A stretch of 64,000 nucleotides of DNA from Ottelia alismoides (GCA_037367405.1 JAZKJV010000090.1:186001-250000); one strand, 5' to 3'. Numbered from the stretch's first letter, positions 24,749 through 36,799 are shown. The notes: generated by a model not told the origin, from the letters alone. A program made the numbers and translations.

Positions 24749-25295
24749 CTTTCGATTCCTGGAGATTGTCATTCCTAAGAGGAAGAACTCGTCGAAGAGG
24801 ATATTCCATTTCCTTGATTTCTATGTAACAATCTTGGATCACTATCCAGAGATCAAGACCATATTCTTGTACCATATCATCGCCAATATGACATCATAAG
24901 CTTGCGCTTCCCATGCAAAACTAGGTGAGTTCATCGGATCCTTACTCACCCAGTTCAAGTTTGCGATCCAAAAGGACCCGTCGAAGGGGATGGTCTCGAC
25001 GGCAAACTTCACCCTCTCACACTCTACGTTGTGAACTACCTCGCCTTCCTTTGTCGACTACGACCAGATATTGGAGGAAGTTCTCGCCAACCATGTCCTC
25101 CTCCTTTAGAAACCACTCCTGGAGCCCTTCATGAAGTTCCTCAGCCTAACGACCACATCACTTTCTTCTTCCCCGAGCTGCCTTAGTGAGAAGGACCTCA
25201 TAGCTGCTCCATCAGTCCTCCCCTCCCGTGTGGCATGCCTAATACTCATCCTCCGCAAACTCGATAAGAGGACAGAAGCATACAACGACATGGCA
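24749..25295 (+). pseudogene. EXO70-like gene relic, part 2 of 3
   Basis: Pieces in different frames match plant EXO70 in order. KRKNSSKRIFHFLDFY comes first (family: 'spEKLFriLDmY'), then AKLGEFIGSLLTQFKFAIQK and DPSK (family: 'ef..aIqkd.sk..vpgg'). LTLYVVNYLAFL follows (family: 'hpLTryVMNYL.fL'), then SRVACLILILRKLDKRTEAY with NDMA (family: 'wl..vL..KLd.Ks..YkD.aL'). Stops and frameshifts abound. It ends exactly at the L1 poly-T at 25296. Confidence 0.82.
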
Positions 25296-25480
25296 TTTTT
25301 TTTTTGAAATCAAAGCTCTTCGGGGGATACACGTCATGGTGCTCGCCCCAAACTTTTATTAAAAAGGCGGAGAAGGAAAAGATAAAGAGAGTTACAGACG
25401 CAAAGGATCGAGCGGATCCCGCAGGACACCCAAAATGAAAAAAACGCACTACAGGCACGACCAATCAACGGAAAGCAACT

Positions 25481-28400
25481 TCATGTGCGCCAAAATATTC
25501 TCCTTGTAAAACCTTTGTCCCCGGAAATCTTCGAGTTTCGTCCAATCCACATCGCCCAAATGCACGCGAAAGGGCGAAGGAGCTCCCCCCTCGCCCTATC
25601 TTTATTTGATCGCATTGAGTCCCAAAACGACGAAGCCGAAGAGGCGTTAACCCACGGAATTTGGGCCTCCGCCCAAATGGCAGCAGTGTTCGGGCACTGG
25701 AAGAACAGATGCTCCATAGTCTCCATACTGCTACCACACAGCGCACAGTCCGTGGAGTCGAATCTCGCGAAAAACCTTGCACATCTATCACGAGTCAACA
25801 CCCTCCCACGTCTCAACAGCCACAGGAAGAACACGACCCTCTCCGGGAGCTTGAGACGCCACATCAAACTAAAGTCCTTGCACCTGAGGTCCTGCTGCGA
25901 AGTCAGCTGCTGCGAAATGGCCCTGAACGCCCGCCTTGTAGAGAAGACGCCATCGCGCCAAACCCAGTGATCCCGACCACTCGAGGGCGTGGGCGCATCC
26001 CTAAGTAACTGAAGGAGAGCCAAGAGGTTTTCAAACCGCTCATCCGAGAGGTTGCTAGCAAAAGAAGGGAACCAATCATTCCCACTCCTTGAGGAGGCCA
26101 CCGTCGCACGAGAATCCCTTGCCAGAGCACAAAGGCGTGGGAAAGTATCACCGAGAGGGCTCATCCCCGCCCATCTGTCGCGCCAGAACAGGAAGGAGTT
26201 ACCATCCCCAAGCATAGGTTTAAAGAGATGTGAATAGTACCGAGCAACAGATAAGATCCCCCGCCAGAAGGGAGTTCCAGAACGTCGATTATCCACGTCC
26301 TGCACCATCTCCACCCCGAGGGATAATACATCCCGCAACATGGAGGGAAAGAAGCTGTTGGCACTGCCCCAAAGCCTGCTGACCCACTTGAGAAGCAACG
26401 CATCATTAACCAGATCAAGCCGCCGGATGCCTATACCACCATCGTACTTTCTCTTGGCCATCTCCTCCCCGGCCACCAGATGAGGAACCCGCGAAGAGGG
26501 CCCCCTTCTCCCCCAAATGAAGCTCCGCATCATGCCCTCGAGGCGCCTCCTAATCCCCACCGGGATAATCCAGTTTGAAAGGAAGTAGATAGGAATAGAA
26601 GTAAGGACCGACCTAATAAGAATGAGTCGGCCTCCCCGAGAGAGCATTGGCGCGCTCCACCCAGTGAGTCTCCTTTCCGCCTTGTCCACCACCTTGCGCC
26701 AATCACGAAACCTCGACCTCTTCGCCCCCAGAGGCAACCCTAAATAGTCAATTAGAAGTGAGGAGGGAGGAGTTCCCAGTAACACCCCACATGCCGCCGC
26801 CGAGCCCGCATCCCATGCGAAAGGAATCACTTTGGATTTGGATTGATTAATGAGGAGTCCCGAGAGCTCACTAAAGATTTTCAACGTCACCGCCATCCCT
26901 CTGACCTCCTCCATGCCTCCCTCGATGAACACAATAGTGTCATCCGCATATTGAAGGGTTGGGACGTTCCGGTAGCCGCACGAGAAACCCATGGAGAGGC
27001 CGCGCGCAACCATCCTAGCCGCCATCCTTGGCAAGATGTCCGCCGCAATAACAAATAGCATGGGTGCCAAGGGGCATCCCTGCCGCACGCCTCTTCTAGG
27101 ATGAAACCGATCGCCAACGACACAACCATTCAGCATAATAGAGAAAGAAGCAGTAGTAATGCATCTGCGCATTCACGAAATCCAAATATTTGGAAACCCA
27201 CGAGCCCGCAGCACCCTCCAAAGGAATTTCCAATCCAACGAGTCGTAAGCCTTTGCGAAGTCCACCTTCCAAAGGACCCCTTGTTTCCCCCTCCTCACCC
27301 AGCTCTCCACCATCTCAAAAGCAAGAGCCGTAACATCGGAGATTTGGCGACCCCGGATAAAAGCAACCTGAGAGGGCTCGATTAAGTCTTCAAGCAACGG
27401 CGCTAGCCTCCGCGCCAGAACCTTTGCCACGATCAAGTATAAAGCATTGGAAATCGCAATCGGCCGAAAGTCTTCAATAGCGCGCAGAGAGGTCTTAGGC
27501 AACAACACAATGAGGGCCCTATTGACCTTGTCGAATCCCGCGTTTCCAACGCAAAATTCCGAGACCACCTCCCAGACGTCCTTCCCCACCACCTCCCAGA
27601 AATCCTTGTAGAACGCAATTGGGAAACCATCTAGACCTGGCGAGGCGTCACTGTTGAGATCCCAAACAACACTCTTGACCTCTTCCATAGAGACTCCTTA
27701 ATCAGCTCCGCACAAAGCATGGGCGAGAGTTGCGGGGTATCCTCCCCCGACCAGAATCATCGAAGGGGCGCACGAACAGAAGTGAACTCCCTGAAGTATG
27801 CGACCACCTCACCCCCCAAAGCCTCCTCGCCCACGATCTCCCTACCCCCGAAGGAGATGGAATGAATCAAGTTTGACCGCCTCCTGTTAGAGGTCACCCT
27901 ATGAAAGTAGGATGAGTTAGCGTCCCATTCCCTAATCCACTTGACCTTAGCCCTCTGACGCCACTCCGCCACCCTCATTCTTTCTTCCCTTTCCACCGCG
28001 GCCAACGCTGCAGACCTGGAGGACACCTCCTCAGTGCAGAGGTCCCTGACCCCCTCCAAAGCATCCATTGCCGCAACGATCTCCGCCGCATCCTTCCTGG
28101 TTGACGCCCTAGCCTCCCGCGACCTTTTTTTGAACAAAGCCAGAGCGCTCCTCAGACGAGCTAACTTCTTCCCAACCCTAACCACCACCGACCGACCTTC
28201 GCACTCCTCCTTCCAACTAGCCGCCACCACCTCTCGGAAGTTATCCTCAAGCAGCCAGCACCTCTCATATCTAAAGAACCCTGCCGTCGGAAGCGACACG
28301 TTGGAGTCCCAGATGAGGGGAGTATGATCCGAGAAAGAGCGCGGCCGAGAGAGAACATTCGCTAGGGGAAACAAGGACATAAAAGCCTGCGACGTCAATG

Positions 28401-28984
28401 CACGACTTAGAGGACGAACTCCTCCAAGTGAACGTAACGTCCGAAGCAGGAAGATCTTCCAAAGCCAAACAGTTGACGAAATCCGCAAAATCAGCAGATC
28501 CCGGATCTGAGCCCCCCCTGGACCGGGGTCTATCAGTTGGTCGCAAGGTAACATTGAAATCTCCCCCTATCAGCCATGGCGAATTCGGGTGATCCTGACT
28601 GACCTGCTGAAGCTCGTCCCACAGCTCCTTTCTCCTAACAGCACAACAAGAGCCGTATGCGCAAGAGAAAATGAATGTTTCAGAATTCGCCTTCCTGGAA
28701 AGCAATACAGAGATAGAGTGGTTGCCCTTGACGGTAGAAACCAAAGAGAACCCCGAAGACTTCCAAGCAGCAAGCAATCCCCCTGCATGCCCAAGTGCAG
28801 GCAAAGCCGAGAATTCATCCAGATCCCCCGCCGCAAAAGAGCGCCAAACATCCTCGTCGAAAATGGCCAACTTGGTTTCTTGCAGAAGAATCACGTCGCA
28901 CCCCCACTCTTTGAATCTGCTGCCTAAAACCCTTCTCTTATCCGCATCTCCCACGCCCCTCACATTCCAAGTTAAAACTTTCAT
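25481..28984 (-). pseudogene. L1 ORF2 (endonuclease and reverse transcriptase), broken
   Basis: It starts MKVLTWNVRGVGD (28984) with the APE-type endonuclease (QETKL, GGDFNVTL, SDHTP). A frameshift at about 28400 and another near 27700 separate the endonuclease, linker and reverse transcriptase. A TGA at 27173-27175 replaces the Trp of ISWIRR seen in the intact copy. Downstream, 27172-25481 is open for 563 residues with the catalytic LQYADDTIVF and a zinc-finger-like C-terminus (CALCGSSMETMEHLFFQC). The last residues are shifted relative to the intact copy. Confidence 0.88.
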
Positions 28985-29004
28985 TTGGAAACATTCTTGA
29001 AGCC

Positions 29005-30985
29005 CTATGAAGGTACCACCCCGGCCGCCTCCGCCACCGCTTCTTCGAAGGTGAGGCAAGAGTGATGATCCCTGGACATCGAACGAGAGGTGCACCTTCT
29101 TTTGTAACGCTTGGAAGATCTCCTCGTTGACTCTCCATCATCCCCAGCAGCATCGGGTCCCCCCGCGCCATCGGCCCCTGCCCCATCGGAAAAATCACCC
29201 TGCGAAGACGCTCCGCCGCGAGGAGAAGAAGGTTCTGCCCGCAGCTCTGCTTGTAAACTTGCTAATCCCAAAGAGAAGGCAGACATCTGAGATGACGTAA
29301 AGACCAAAGTGCCCGGGTCCGCCGCAGATAGAAGAGGACCCGGTTCAGCCCCCGCCCGACCCGCTTCATACACCTCAGTCGGGTCAAGTTCGACTACCCG
29401 ACAGACCGAATCGCGGGGAGATCCGACTGAAGGACCGGCAATGAAACCAAGAAAACCAAACCCGGGAGATACTACCCGGAAGGCGGAGCCTGGCGAATCA
29501 ACCGAGAAGGCCTAATCCCCTCCGATATGCGTGCACCTACCCGCCACGTCACTCCTGACATCGCCAAGGGCGGCTACCATGCACCGACTCCATGCGAGAG
29601 GATGGGCATCACGTACGAGAACGGGTGACGGCCTTACGAAAACATCATAGCATGGCGCGGCCCCCAAAGTGAAACCCAAGTGCGGCGAGACCCCCGAGGC
29701 GAAACCAAACTGCGGAAGCTTCTCCTCGGAAAGTGAAACGACCCTCTTACCGGCAACCCCCCCTTGAACAAGCCGGCCCGGCTTAGGGGGCGGCGGTGGT
29801 GGCTCCACCACCGACAACTCGATCCTGCAAAAGAACCTTCCCAGATTTAACTCTTCAAAGAAAACCTGACCCGCCGCCCGATCGAGGAAGGCCTTGTTGC
29901 ACTCCATGAGAACCTTCGTGGAGGAGGGATCGGCCCCCGGCGATAAGCCATCGTTAGTGACGACCAACACTTCACCCCACCTCCTCAGAGGGCGCCGAAG
30001 ACAATGGACGGACCTCGACAGGAAAGGAACACCTTTGACCTCAGCAACGCAGACCTCCAGCTCCGAGCATGCTCCATCCGCAAAGCGCAAATCCCTCCAA
30101 ACGATGCCTCCCTGAGGCCCAACACGCAGCAAACGAAGACTTTGATCCTTTGATAAACCCCTAACGCAGCACCTTTTCGTCCCCAATAAGAACACGTCTC
30201 CTGAGAACTGCCTCCCCAAGAGCTCCACGAGAACGTTGTTCACCGCCTCGACCGACATGCAATGAGTCAGGAATACCCCTACGGTCACCCTTCCATCCCA
30301 GGCCACGTGCATGAACATCTCCTCCCTCCGAAGAACTTGCACCCCCCGCAACAAGAACCCCCATCTTCATTGAACCCCCACTTGGAAGCTGCTTCCTTGA
30401 CTTCGAAGAGGTCGCGACTCCCGCAGCGAGACTCCCCACCTTCTTCGATCCTGCCTGTAAGGCAGTTTCCAACCCCCCGCAGCTCCCCTCCACCACTGTA
30501 GGTATGCATGCCCCCCCTGCGACAACCTGCGCGAAAGACCGGCTTGCAACGATGGAAGTATCCACTTCAACTCGAGGACCCCCTGAATGTACCGGGGGCT
30601 TTCCGAGAGAGAACCGATTGCCATCCCCCCTCGATCTTGCTCCACAACCCGCTTGCTTGTGACCCAACCCTCTGCATGCATAGCAACGAGGTCTTGCAAC
30701 ACAGACCGAAGCCAGATGGCCCCTAACGCCGCACCGCCAGCAAACACGCCCCGGCTTCTTGCGAGAAACCGTCACCCATCCTTCACCTTCTGCGAACGCG
30801 GACTCCCCTTCTGCAGCAATGAACTGTGGGCTTACGTTGCGAGAGCCCGACGCGTAGTCCTTCTCTGTAGTCCTTCTCCGTAGTGCGTAGTCCTTCTCCG
30901 TAGCGAGATCTTCATTCCTCGATCGAAAGAGAACCCCTCCAGTTGAGTTCTCCGAAGTCCCCCCTCCACGCAACGATATCGCCAT
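29005..30985 (-). pseudogene. L1 ORF1 (CCHC zinc-knuckle RNA-binding protein), frameshifted
   Basis: It starts about 30985 (MAISLRGGG). It includes two zinc knuckles, CWRCGVRGHLASVC and CYACRGLGHKQAGC (about 30630-30710), in a frame that closes at 30161. The remainder continues in other frames (30354-29512 and 29373-29005). It ends with an Arg/Ser-rich tail and EEAVAEAAGVVP just before ORF2. ORF1 proteins bind element RNA for retrotransposition. This copy has at least two frameshifts. Confidence 0.8.
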
Positions 30986-31032
30986 CACAACTCTCCTATG
31001 ATTTTTCCCTTCCAACGATGAGCGCATGATAA

Positions 31033-31290
31033 ACAAGGCATTGTCGTATCTCTTCCTTGCGAACAACATGGTGTGTATGATAAACAAGGTCTACACGAGC
31101 GTCATCCGACATCTCATCAGGGAGGTGCGTAAGGAATCACGATGAGAAGGTGCATGCGTTTACCAGGAACTACACGGGATTGCATCAAATGAAGGTGGTG
31201 GAGGGATTCCAAAGGTAGAAATGGGAGAAGTGGAGAAGATGGTGGAGTTCAAAATAGTAATCGATGAGGCATATATATGAAGTAGAGGGG
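31033..31290 (+). pseudogene. EXO70-like gene relic, part 3 of 3
   Basis: The + strand encodes ALSYLFLANNMVCMINKV, directly continuing part 2 across the L1. The EXO70 family has 'aLsylFLaNNlqYiv.KVr' here. It continues VYTSVIRHLIREV and a shifted VHAFTRNYTGLHQMKVVEGF, resembling 'R.yaa.Yer.aW.kv...l'. Similarity fades after about 31220. Confidence 0.8.
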
Positions 31291-32030
31291 TGGATTGTGA
31301 GTGATATGAAGCTCATGGAGGAGCTCAAGCTCTCCATTGTCGAGTAGCAGAGGAGGGGTGAATAAACGAAGTTGATATGCTGATACCAACCTCAGCATGG
31401 AGGGCGACAGAGCTGCTTGCGAAAGTGACCATGATGAGGAAGTCACTGAACCAGCATGTTAGCATCTGCACAGGTTTAAGGTGCTCAGTTCTGATGGGGC
31501 CTATGTTATTGGGGGTTGTGATGGGGAGAGAATGGTAGAGTGGGGAGTGGAATTAAAACATTTAAAATTTTGTCAATTGTAAGATCTTTGTCAAGTTAAA
31601 TTAACCTCATGAGGTGATTGAGTTATTGACCATAGTAATGGTTAGGGCTAGAGTATAAGACGGAATAACTATCTACGGTTTTAAGTGTAACTTGCAACTA
31701 CAAAGATTTCAACACATAATTATGAAAGTATAGAGGGTGGGTGTAATTCCCTAAAATAAAATATACATAATTGAAATTTCCAATTAGTCATCCACTAGCT
31801 GTGTTTATTTAGCGACCCTTTCGACTAGTTACTGAATACCAACTTTCACAACCAAGGTTATAAGTATGTGGGAGAGAATAGTAGTAGACGACTGCTTGCT
31901 TCTTATAGAAAGTAGTCTAAGTAGACGTTAGCAAAGTGCACGGTACACTTCATCGGTCTTATACATGAACGGAACTCAAGAGACATGATTGTTAGACATG
32001 GAAGAAGCATTGTGTCACGATTTCTTCCTT
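31290..32030 (+). other. Intron sequence, nothing recognised
   Basis: AT-rich sequence with short open frames only. No repeat ends are seen. Confidence 0.4.
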
Positions 32031-32039
32031 CTTTGTTGT

Positions 32040-32265
32040 TGTTAATGAAGGGTTTATTGGTTGTTGGTCCAACCTCAGAAGTTGTTCGGCGGGACTTCCT
32101 ACTAGACTAAGTGCTGCTAATTCTGGTTGTAGATGCTCTAGCCATGTGCATCATGAGTGTTTTGCTGATTGGATTTGCAGGTCAGGGTGCTGACACAATC
32201 TTTCCTTTGCTGCAGTGTGTCGATGATACATTATTCTATATTGGTATTTTCTTATCATAAGTTGA
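32040..32265 (+). pseudogene. Short L1-type reverse-transcriptase fragment
   Basis: The + strand reads, with stops, LVVGPTSEVVRRDFLL, then ILVVDALA, then IGFAGQGADTIFPLLQCVDD with TLFY. This parallels the plant L1 order 'G....rGLRQGDPLSP..F.l..d.l', 'GF...' and 'hLqFADDTl.f'. The box is CVDD rather than FADD. It is short and heavily decayed. Confidence 0.55.
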
Positions 32266-32269
32266 CAAG

Positions 32270-33067
32270 AGCTGTCTGGACAGAGGAGTTATATACTTGG
32301 TTGATGAATAACATGCTTGGTTTTAATGTGTCTGTGGCTAATTACAGGTCATCCTGTGATGATGATTGTGGTGTTTGGTCCCAATCTTTGGATCGAATTT
32401 CTTATATGTTAGTTTTGAAGAATATTTGCATTGTCTTTCGTTGCTGGAGGAGGTGAAACACCCTCGGATCTGGGTACCCGTTTACGTAGCATTCGCGGTA
32501 TTACGTTCATTAAAGATCGCATTAGCTATTTTGTTTGTCTTTTGATTTCCCAACACCCCATAACTTTTTGTATAGTATAACATTTGTATATATAGTTGAT
32601 GACCCATATGTGTATGCTATTTTCTTTTGTTATTTAGAGATCCTGATATGGATATTGATAATGAGAATGGTGAGATTCTGATCGGATTCTTGATTCTAAC
32701 TAACTTCTCAAGTCTACTAGATAGTCTGTGGTCTTGATATGAGTGTGACCTTACACTACGACTCTAAGGCGTGAAGAGTACCTTAGGGTTGGGGTGCCTC
32801 CGTAGGCATGCAATGAAGTGTAATGCATCCTAACTAAGTTCCCAACACGTCCACTAGCTTAATTTATCACTTGTAGTAATAGTCCCAAGATCCAATTCAT
32901 TATCGACGATTGATGGTTGATGATGATGATTAATTATATACCGAGTCAATTGTAGTCAACTCGATTGTAGTCCATATAATTATTACTGATCTTAACTCTA
33001 ACCAAGCTCAATTTTAACCAACTCCATGCTTAACTATTATTGATCTCAACTTAGCCAACTGAATTGT
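32270..33067 (+). other. Intron sequence, nothing firm
   Basis: Contains short repeats of GATGATGATGATT and of GTCAACTCGATTGTAG-like words (32910-33010). There is no coding similarity. Confidence 0.4.
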
Positions 33068-33247
33068 GCTTCATTCCAAGTTTTTTTTTGAAACCAAAAC
33101 ATTTCGGGGGAAGCACACCATGGTGTTCGCCCCAAATTTTATTAAAAAGCAGCGAAGAAGAGGAGGAGGAAGGGAAGAAATACAAACACCAAGGATCGAG
33201 AGGATCCCATCCCCAAAACAAAAGACAAACATCACACGGCCACAACA

Positions 33248-36200
33248 CTACATGAGGAGCCAGTCATTCAAAAGCATATCCACATGTGCTAAAACATTCT
33301 CCTTGTAGAACCTTTGACCTTTGAAAATCTTCGCGTTCCTGGCGAGCCAAAGCGCCCAAATACAAGCGAAGGGTCGAAGCAACTCCCTTCTTGGTCGACC
33401 AGCATTTGAGCGCAAAGAGTCCCAAAACGAGTCGGCCGAGGAAGCGTTTACCCAAGCCACGCCGACGTCCGCCCAGATCGAGGCAGAACTCGGACAACAG
33501 AAGAAGAGGTGCTGCAAAGTCTCCCCATCGCCTTCACACAAAACACAGATCAGGGAGTCAACCCCCGAGAGAAATCTCGCACATCTATCTCGCGTGAGGA
33601 TCCTCCCACGCCTCAGAAGCCAAAGGAAGAAGATCACTTTCTCCGGCAACTTTAAGCGCCACAGCCAGCCAAGATCATTGCAAAGGATGTCTCGGACAGG
33701 GGTGCGTTGTTGCGAGAGCATCTTGAACACCCTTCTCGAAGAGAAGGCGCCGTCGCGCCATACCCAATGGTCCCTGCCCGTGGAGGGCTTCGGCGCCTCC
33801 CTAAGCCGCCGCAGCAGGTTGAGCAAATCCTCAAAACGCTCGTCGGAAAGATTTCCAGCAAAGGAAGGGAACCAGTCCTCCCCGCTCCAAGCTGAAGCCA
33901 CCGACGCACTAGAGTCTGAAGCCAACGCACATAGCCGAGGAAAAGAGCTACCGAGAGTGGTATCTCCCGTCCAGGCGTCGCGCCAAAACAGAAAAGAGGT
34001 GCCATCCCCCAAAGCCGGGTGGAACAGATGAGAGAATCGCCTAACCGCCGAAGCAATCCCCTTCCAAAAAGGGGTTCCATAGCGCAGAGAGATAGCGTCC
34101 CGCAACATGTCCACCCCAATCGAAAGGACCTCCCGCAGCATGGAGGGAAAGAACCCGGCGTCGTTACCCCAAAGCTTGTTGACCCATTTAAGCATCAGTG
34201 CGTCGTTGACAAGATCCAGCCTTCGAATGCCGAGCCCCCCATCGCATTTCCTTTTCGCCACCTCCTTCCAAGCCACAAGATGTAGACCCCGCGACCCGGG
34301 ACCCCTTTTTCCCCAAAGAAACCTCCGCATAAGGCCCTCCAGCCTCCTTTTGATCCCCACCGGTAAAGCCCAGCTAGAGAGAAAATAGATGGGAATAGAG
34401 GCCAGGACCGACCTAATAAGCACTAGTCGGCCTCCTCGGGAAAGTATAGCCGCGCTCCAACCAGCAAGTCTTCTCTCCGCCTTGTCCAGCACCCCCTTCC
34501 AATGGGTCAATCTCGGCCTTCTCGCACCCAGCGGTAGACCCAGATAATCGATCGGGAGAGAAGACGGGGGGCATCCCAGAATCACGCTGCACGCCGCCGC
34601 AGACCGATCATCCCACGCGAAAGGGATCATCTTTGATTTGGATTGGTTAATCCGGAGCCTCGAGAGCTCAGAAAAGATGGACATAGTCACCGCCATCCCT
34701 CTGACCTCATCCAAACCCCCCTCGACGAATGCGATGGTGTCGTCCGCATATTGGAGGGTTGGAGTATTATTGTAGTTGCAGCAGAACCCCGAGGATAGGC
34801 CACGCGAGATCACCCTATCCGCCATCCTCGGAAGAACATCAGCGACAATCACGAAGAGCATGGGTGCCAAAGGGCACCCCTGCCTAACACCCCTCCTGGG
34901 CTGAAAGCGACCCCCAACGAGGCGGCCATTTAGCAGGATAGAGAAGGATGCCGTGGTAACACAACGGCGAATCCAAGAGATCCAAACATTTGGGAAACCA
35001 CGAGCCCGCAACACAGACCAGAGGAACTTCCAGTCCAAGGAGTCGTATGCCTTCGCGAAGTCCACCTTCCAAAGAACGCCCCGCTTCCCGCGCCTCACCC
35101 AGCTGGCGACCATCTCGGATGCGAGCGCCGTGACATCAGAAATCTGGCGACCAGGGATGAACGCCACCTGCGAGGGATGAATGAGATCATCCAGCACCAC
35201 CGCAAGTCTTCTCGCCAGCACTTTCGCAACAATCAGATATAAAGCATTTGAAATAGCAATCGGTCGAAATTCATCAATGGAATGGGGAGAATGAGATTTA
35301 GGGATAAGAACAATAAGAGCCCTATTGATCCCATCGAAGCCCACGTTCCCAGCACAGAACTCCGCCACCACCTCACAGACGTCGGACCCCACCACCTCCC
35401 AGAAATCTTTGTAAAAAGCAATCGGGAAGCCGTCGGGACCGGGCGAGGCATCCGCATTAAGGTCCCAGACAGCACCCTTGACCTCGTCAATGCAGATCGA
35501 CTTAATCAGCTCCTCACAACGCGCGGACGAGAGCCTCGAGACATCCTCCCCCAGCCAGCACCAGCGACGAGGCGTACGAACCGAAGAGAACGCCCTGAAG
35601 TAGTCGGCCACCGCATTCCCAATCGCCTCCTCGCCCTCCACCTCGCGACCCCCGATCGACATCGAATGAATGAAGCTTGACCTTCTCCTGTTTGAAGCAA
35701 CCCTGTGGAAGAAGGAAGAATTTACGTCTCCTTCCTTGAGCCATTTCAACTTCGCCCGCTGGCGCCACTCCACCACCCTTTTCCTTTCCTCTCTTTCGAC
35801 CGCAGCCACCGCCGCCTTCCTGGAGGTCAACTCCTCCACGCAGAGCTCCCTCAGCCCTTCTAAGGCATCCAGCTCGGCAACGACGGCCTCCGCCTCCTTC
35901 TTTGCCAACATCCTAGCTTCCCGCGATCGTTTCTTGAACCGGGAAAGAACGCCTCTTAGACGCTCGAGCTTCTTCCGAAACCTCACCACCGCCGACCGTC
36001 CCTCGCAGGGCACCTCCCAAGAGGAGGACACGATCTCGCGGAAATCCTCTTCAATCAGCCAGCACCTTTCGTATCTGAAGAACCCTCCCACCGAAGGCGA
36101 CAATTCGGATTCCCAAATGATGGGAGTGTGGTCGGAGAAAGCGCGCGGTCGAGAGAGGACCATCGCCAATGGGAAAAGCTCCATAAAAGCCATCGACGCG

Positions 36201-36799
36201 AGAAACCTGTCAATGCAAGATTTCGATGAAGAGTTCCTCCAAGTGAACCTTATGTCCGAAGCCGTTAAGTCTTGCATGGCCAGCTCGCTCACGAATTCCG
36301 CGAAATCCGCCGAGCCCGGGTCAGAGCCACCCCTGGATCGAGGCCTATCCGACGATCGCAACGTGACATTAAAATCTCCCCCAATGAGCCAAGGCACACC
36401 CACGTTGACCAACGAGAAGCTATGAAGCTCCTCCCAAAGTTCCTTCCTGCAAGAAGCATCACAAGGGCCGTATGCGCAAGATAAAGCGAACGACCGAGAG
36501 TCCTCCTTCCTGGTGAGCAGGACGGAGAGGGAGTGGCTGCCCTTCACAATGGAGACAAGGGAGAACCGAGCTGACTTCCAAGCGACAAGCAAACCGCCAG
36601 CAGACCCAGAAGCGGGAAGATCGGAGAACTCATCAAGATCCCCCGCCGCGAGAGAGCGCCAAACATCAACATCCAGAGAGCTCAACTTGGTTTCCTGCAG
36701 GAGAACCGCGTCGCACCCCCATTCTCTGAATCTGGACCCCAATATTTTCCTCTTCGCCGCATCCCCCAACCCCCTTACATTCCAGGATAGAATCTTCAT
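33248..36799 (-). CDS. L1 ORF2 protein, intact, 1183 residues
   Basis: This is a complete frame from MKILSWNVRGLGD to the stop. Residues 1-230 form the APE-type endonuclease, with WNVRG, LLQETKL, GGDFNVTL and SDHTPIIW. A charged linker (about 270-400) includes SSFFHRVASNRRRS. Reverse transcriptase covers about 430-720: DASPGPDGFPIAFYK, FRPIAISNALYLIVAKVLA, VDFAKAYDSLDW, RRGVRQGCPLAPMLF and the catalytic LQYADDTIAF. The C-terminus has the zf-RVT region (WRLKLPEKVIFFLWLLRRGR, CVLCEGDGETLQHLFFCC). The protein nicks target DNA and copies element RNA at the nick. All key motifs look intact, so it may be enzymatically competent, but its own ORF1 is disrupted. It lies antisense within CDC5 intron 1. 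Confidence 0.93.
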   Translation of the reverse strand: MKILSWNVRGLGDAAKRKILGSRFREWGCDAVLLQETKLSSLDVDVWRSLAAGDLDEFSDLPASGSAGGLLVAWKSARFSLVSIVKGSHSLSVLLTRKEDSRSFALSCAYGPCDASCRKELWEELHSFSLVNVGVPWLIGGDFNVTLRSSDRPRSRGGSDPGSADFAEFVSELAMQDLTASDIRFTWRNSSSKSCIDRFLASMAFMELFPLAMVLSRPRAFSDHTPIIWESELSPSVGGFFRYERCWLIEEDFREIVSSSWEVPCEGRSAVVRFRKKLERLRGVLSRFKKRSREARMLAKKEAEAVVAELDALEGLRELCVEELTSRKAAVAAVEREERKRVVEWRQRAKLKWLKEGDVNSSFFHRVASNRRRSSFIHSMSIGGREVEGEEAIGNAVADYFRAFSSVRTPRRWCWLGEDVSRLSSARCEELIKSICIDEVKGAVWDLNADASPGPDGFPIAFYKDFWEVVGSDVCEVVAEFCAGNVGFDGINRALIVLIPKSHSPHSIDEFRPIAISNALYLIVAKVLARRLAVVLDDLIHPSQVAFIPGRQISDVTALASEMVASWVRRGKRGVLWKVDFAKAYDSLDWKFLWSVLRARGFPNVWISWIRRCVTTASFSILLNGRLVGGRFQPRRGVRQGCPLAPMLFVIVADVLPRMADRVISRGLSSGFCCNYNNTPTLQYADDTIAFVEGGLDEVRGMAVTMSIFSELSRLRINQSKSKMIPFAWDDRSAAACSVILGCPPSSLPIDYLGLPLGARRPRLTHWKGVLDKAERRLAGWSAAILSRGGRLVLIRSVLASIPIYFLSSWALPVGIKRRLEGLMRRFLWGKRGPGSRGLHLVAWKEVAKRKCDGGLGIRRLDLVNDALMLKWVNKLWGNDAGFFPSMLREVLSIGVDMLRDAISLRYGTPFWKGIASAVRRFSHLFHPALGDGTSFLFWRDAWTGDTTLGSSFPRLCALASDSSASVASAWSGEDWFPSFAGNLSDERFEDLLNLLRRLREAPKPSTGRDHWVWRDGAFSSRRVFKMLSQQRTPVRDILCNDLGWLWRLKLPEKVIFFLWLLRRGRILTRDRCARFLSGVDSLICVLCEGDGETLQHLFFCCPSSASIWADVGVAWVNASSADSFWDSLRSNAGRPRRELLRPFACIWALWLARNAKIFKGQRFYKENVLAHVDMLLNDWLLM

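Larger units (their letters stand above)
25296..31032 (-). mobile_element. L1 LINE, near full length, inactive, inserted in the EXO70 relic
   Basis: The element runs on the minus strand with its poly-A tail at 25296-25305. The flanks share a 9-of-10 repeat, ACATGGCATT (25288-25297) and ACAAGGCATT (31033-31042). Removing the element rejoins the EXO70 reading NDMA/ALSYLFLANN. ORF1 (zinc-knuckle protein) and ORF2 (endonuclease plus reverse transcriptase) are both present but broken. It is closely related to the intact element at 33081-39497. Confidence 0.88.

Noticed and set aside
32169..32456. 95-residue frame as an independent gene
   Set aside because: Its first part overlaps an L1 reverse-transcriptase remnant in another frame, and the rest has no motif.
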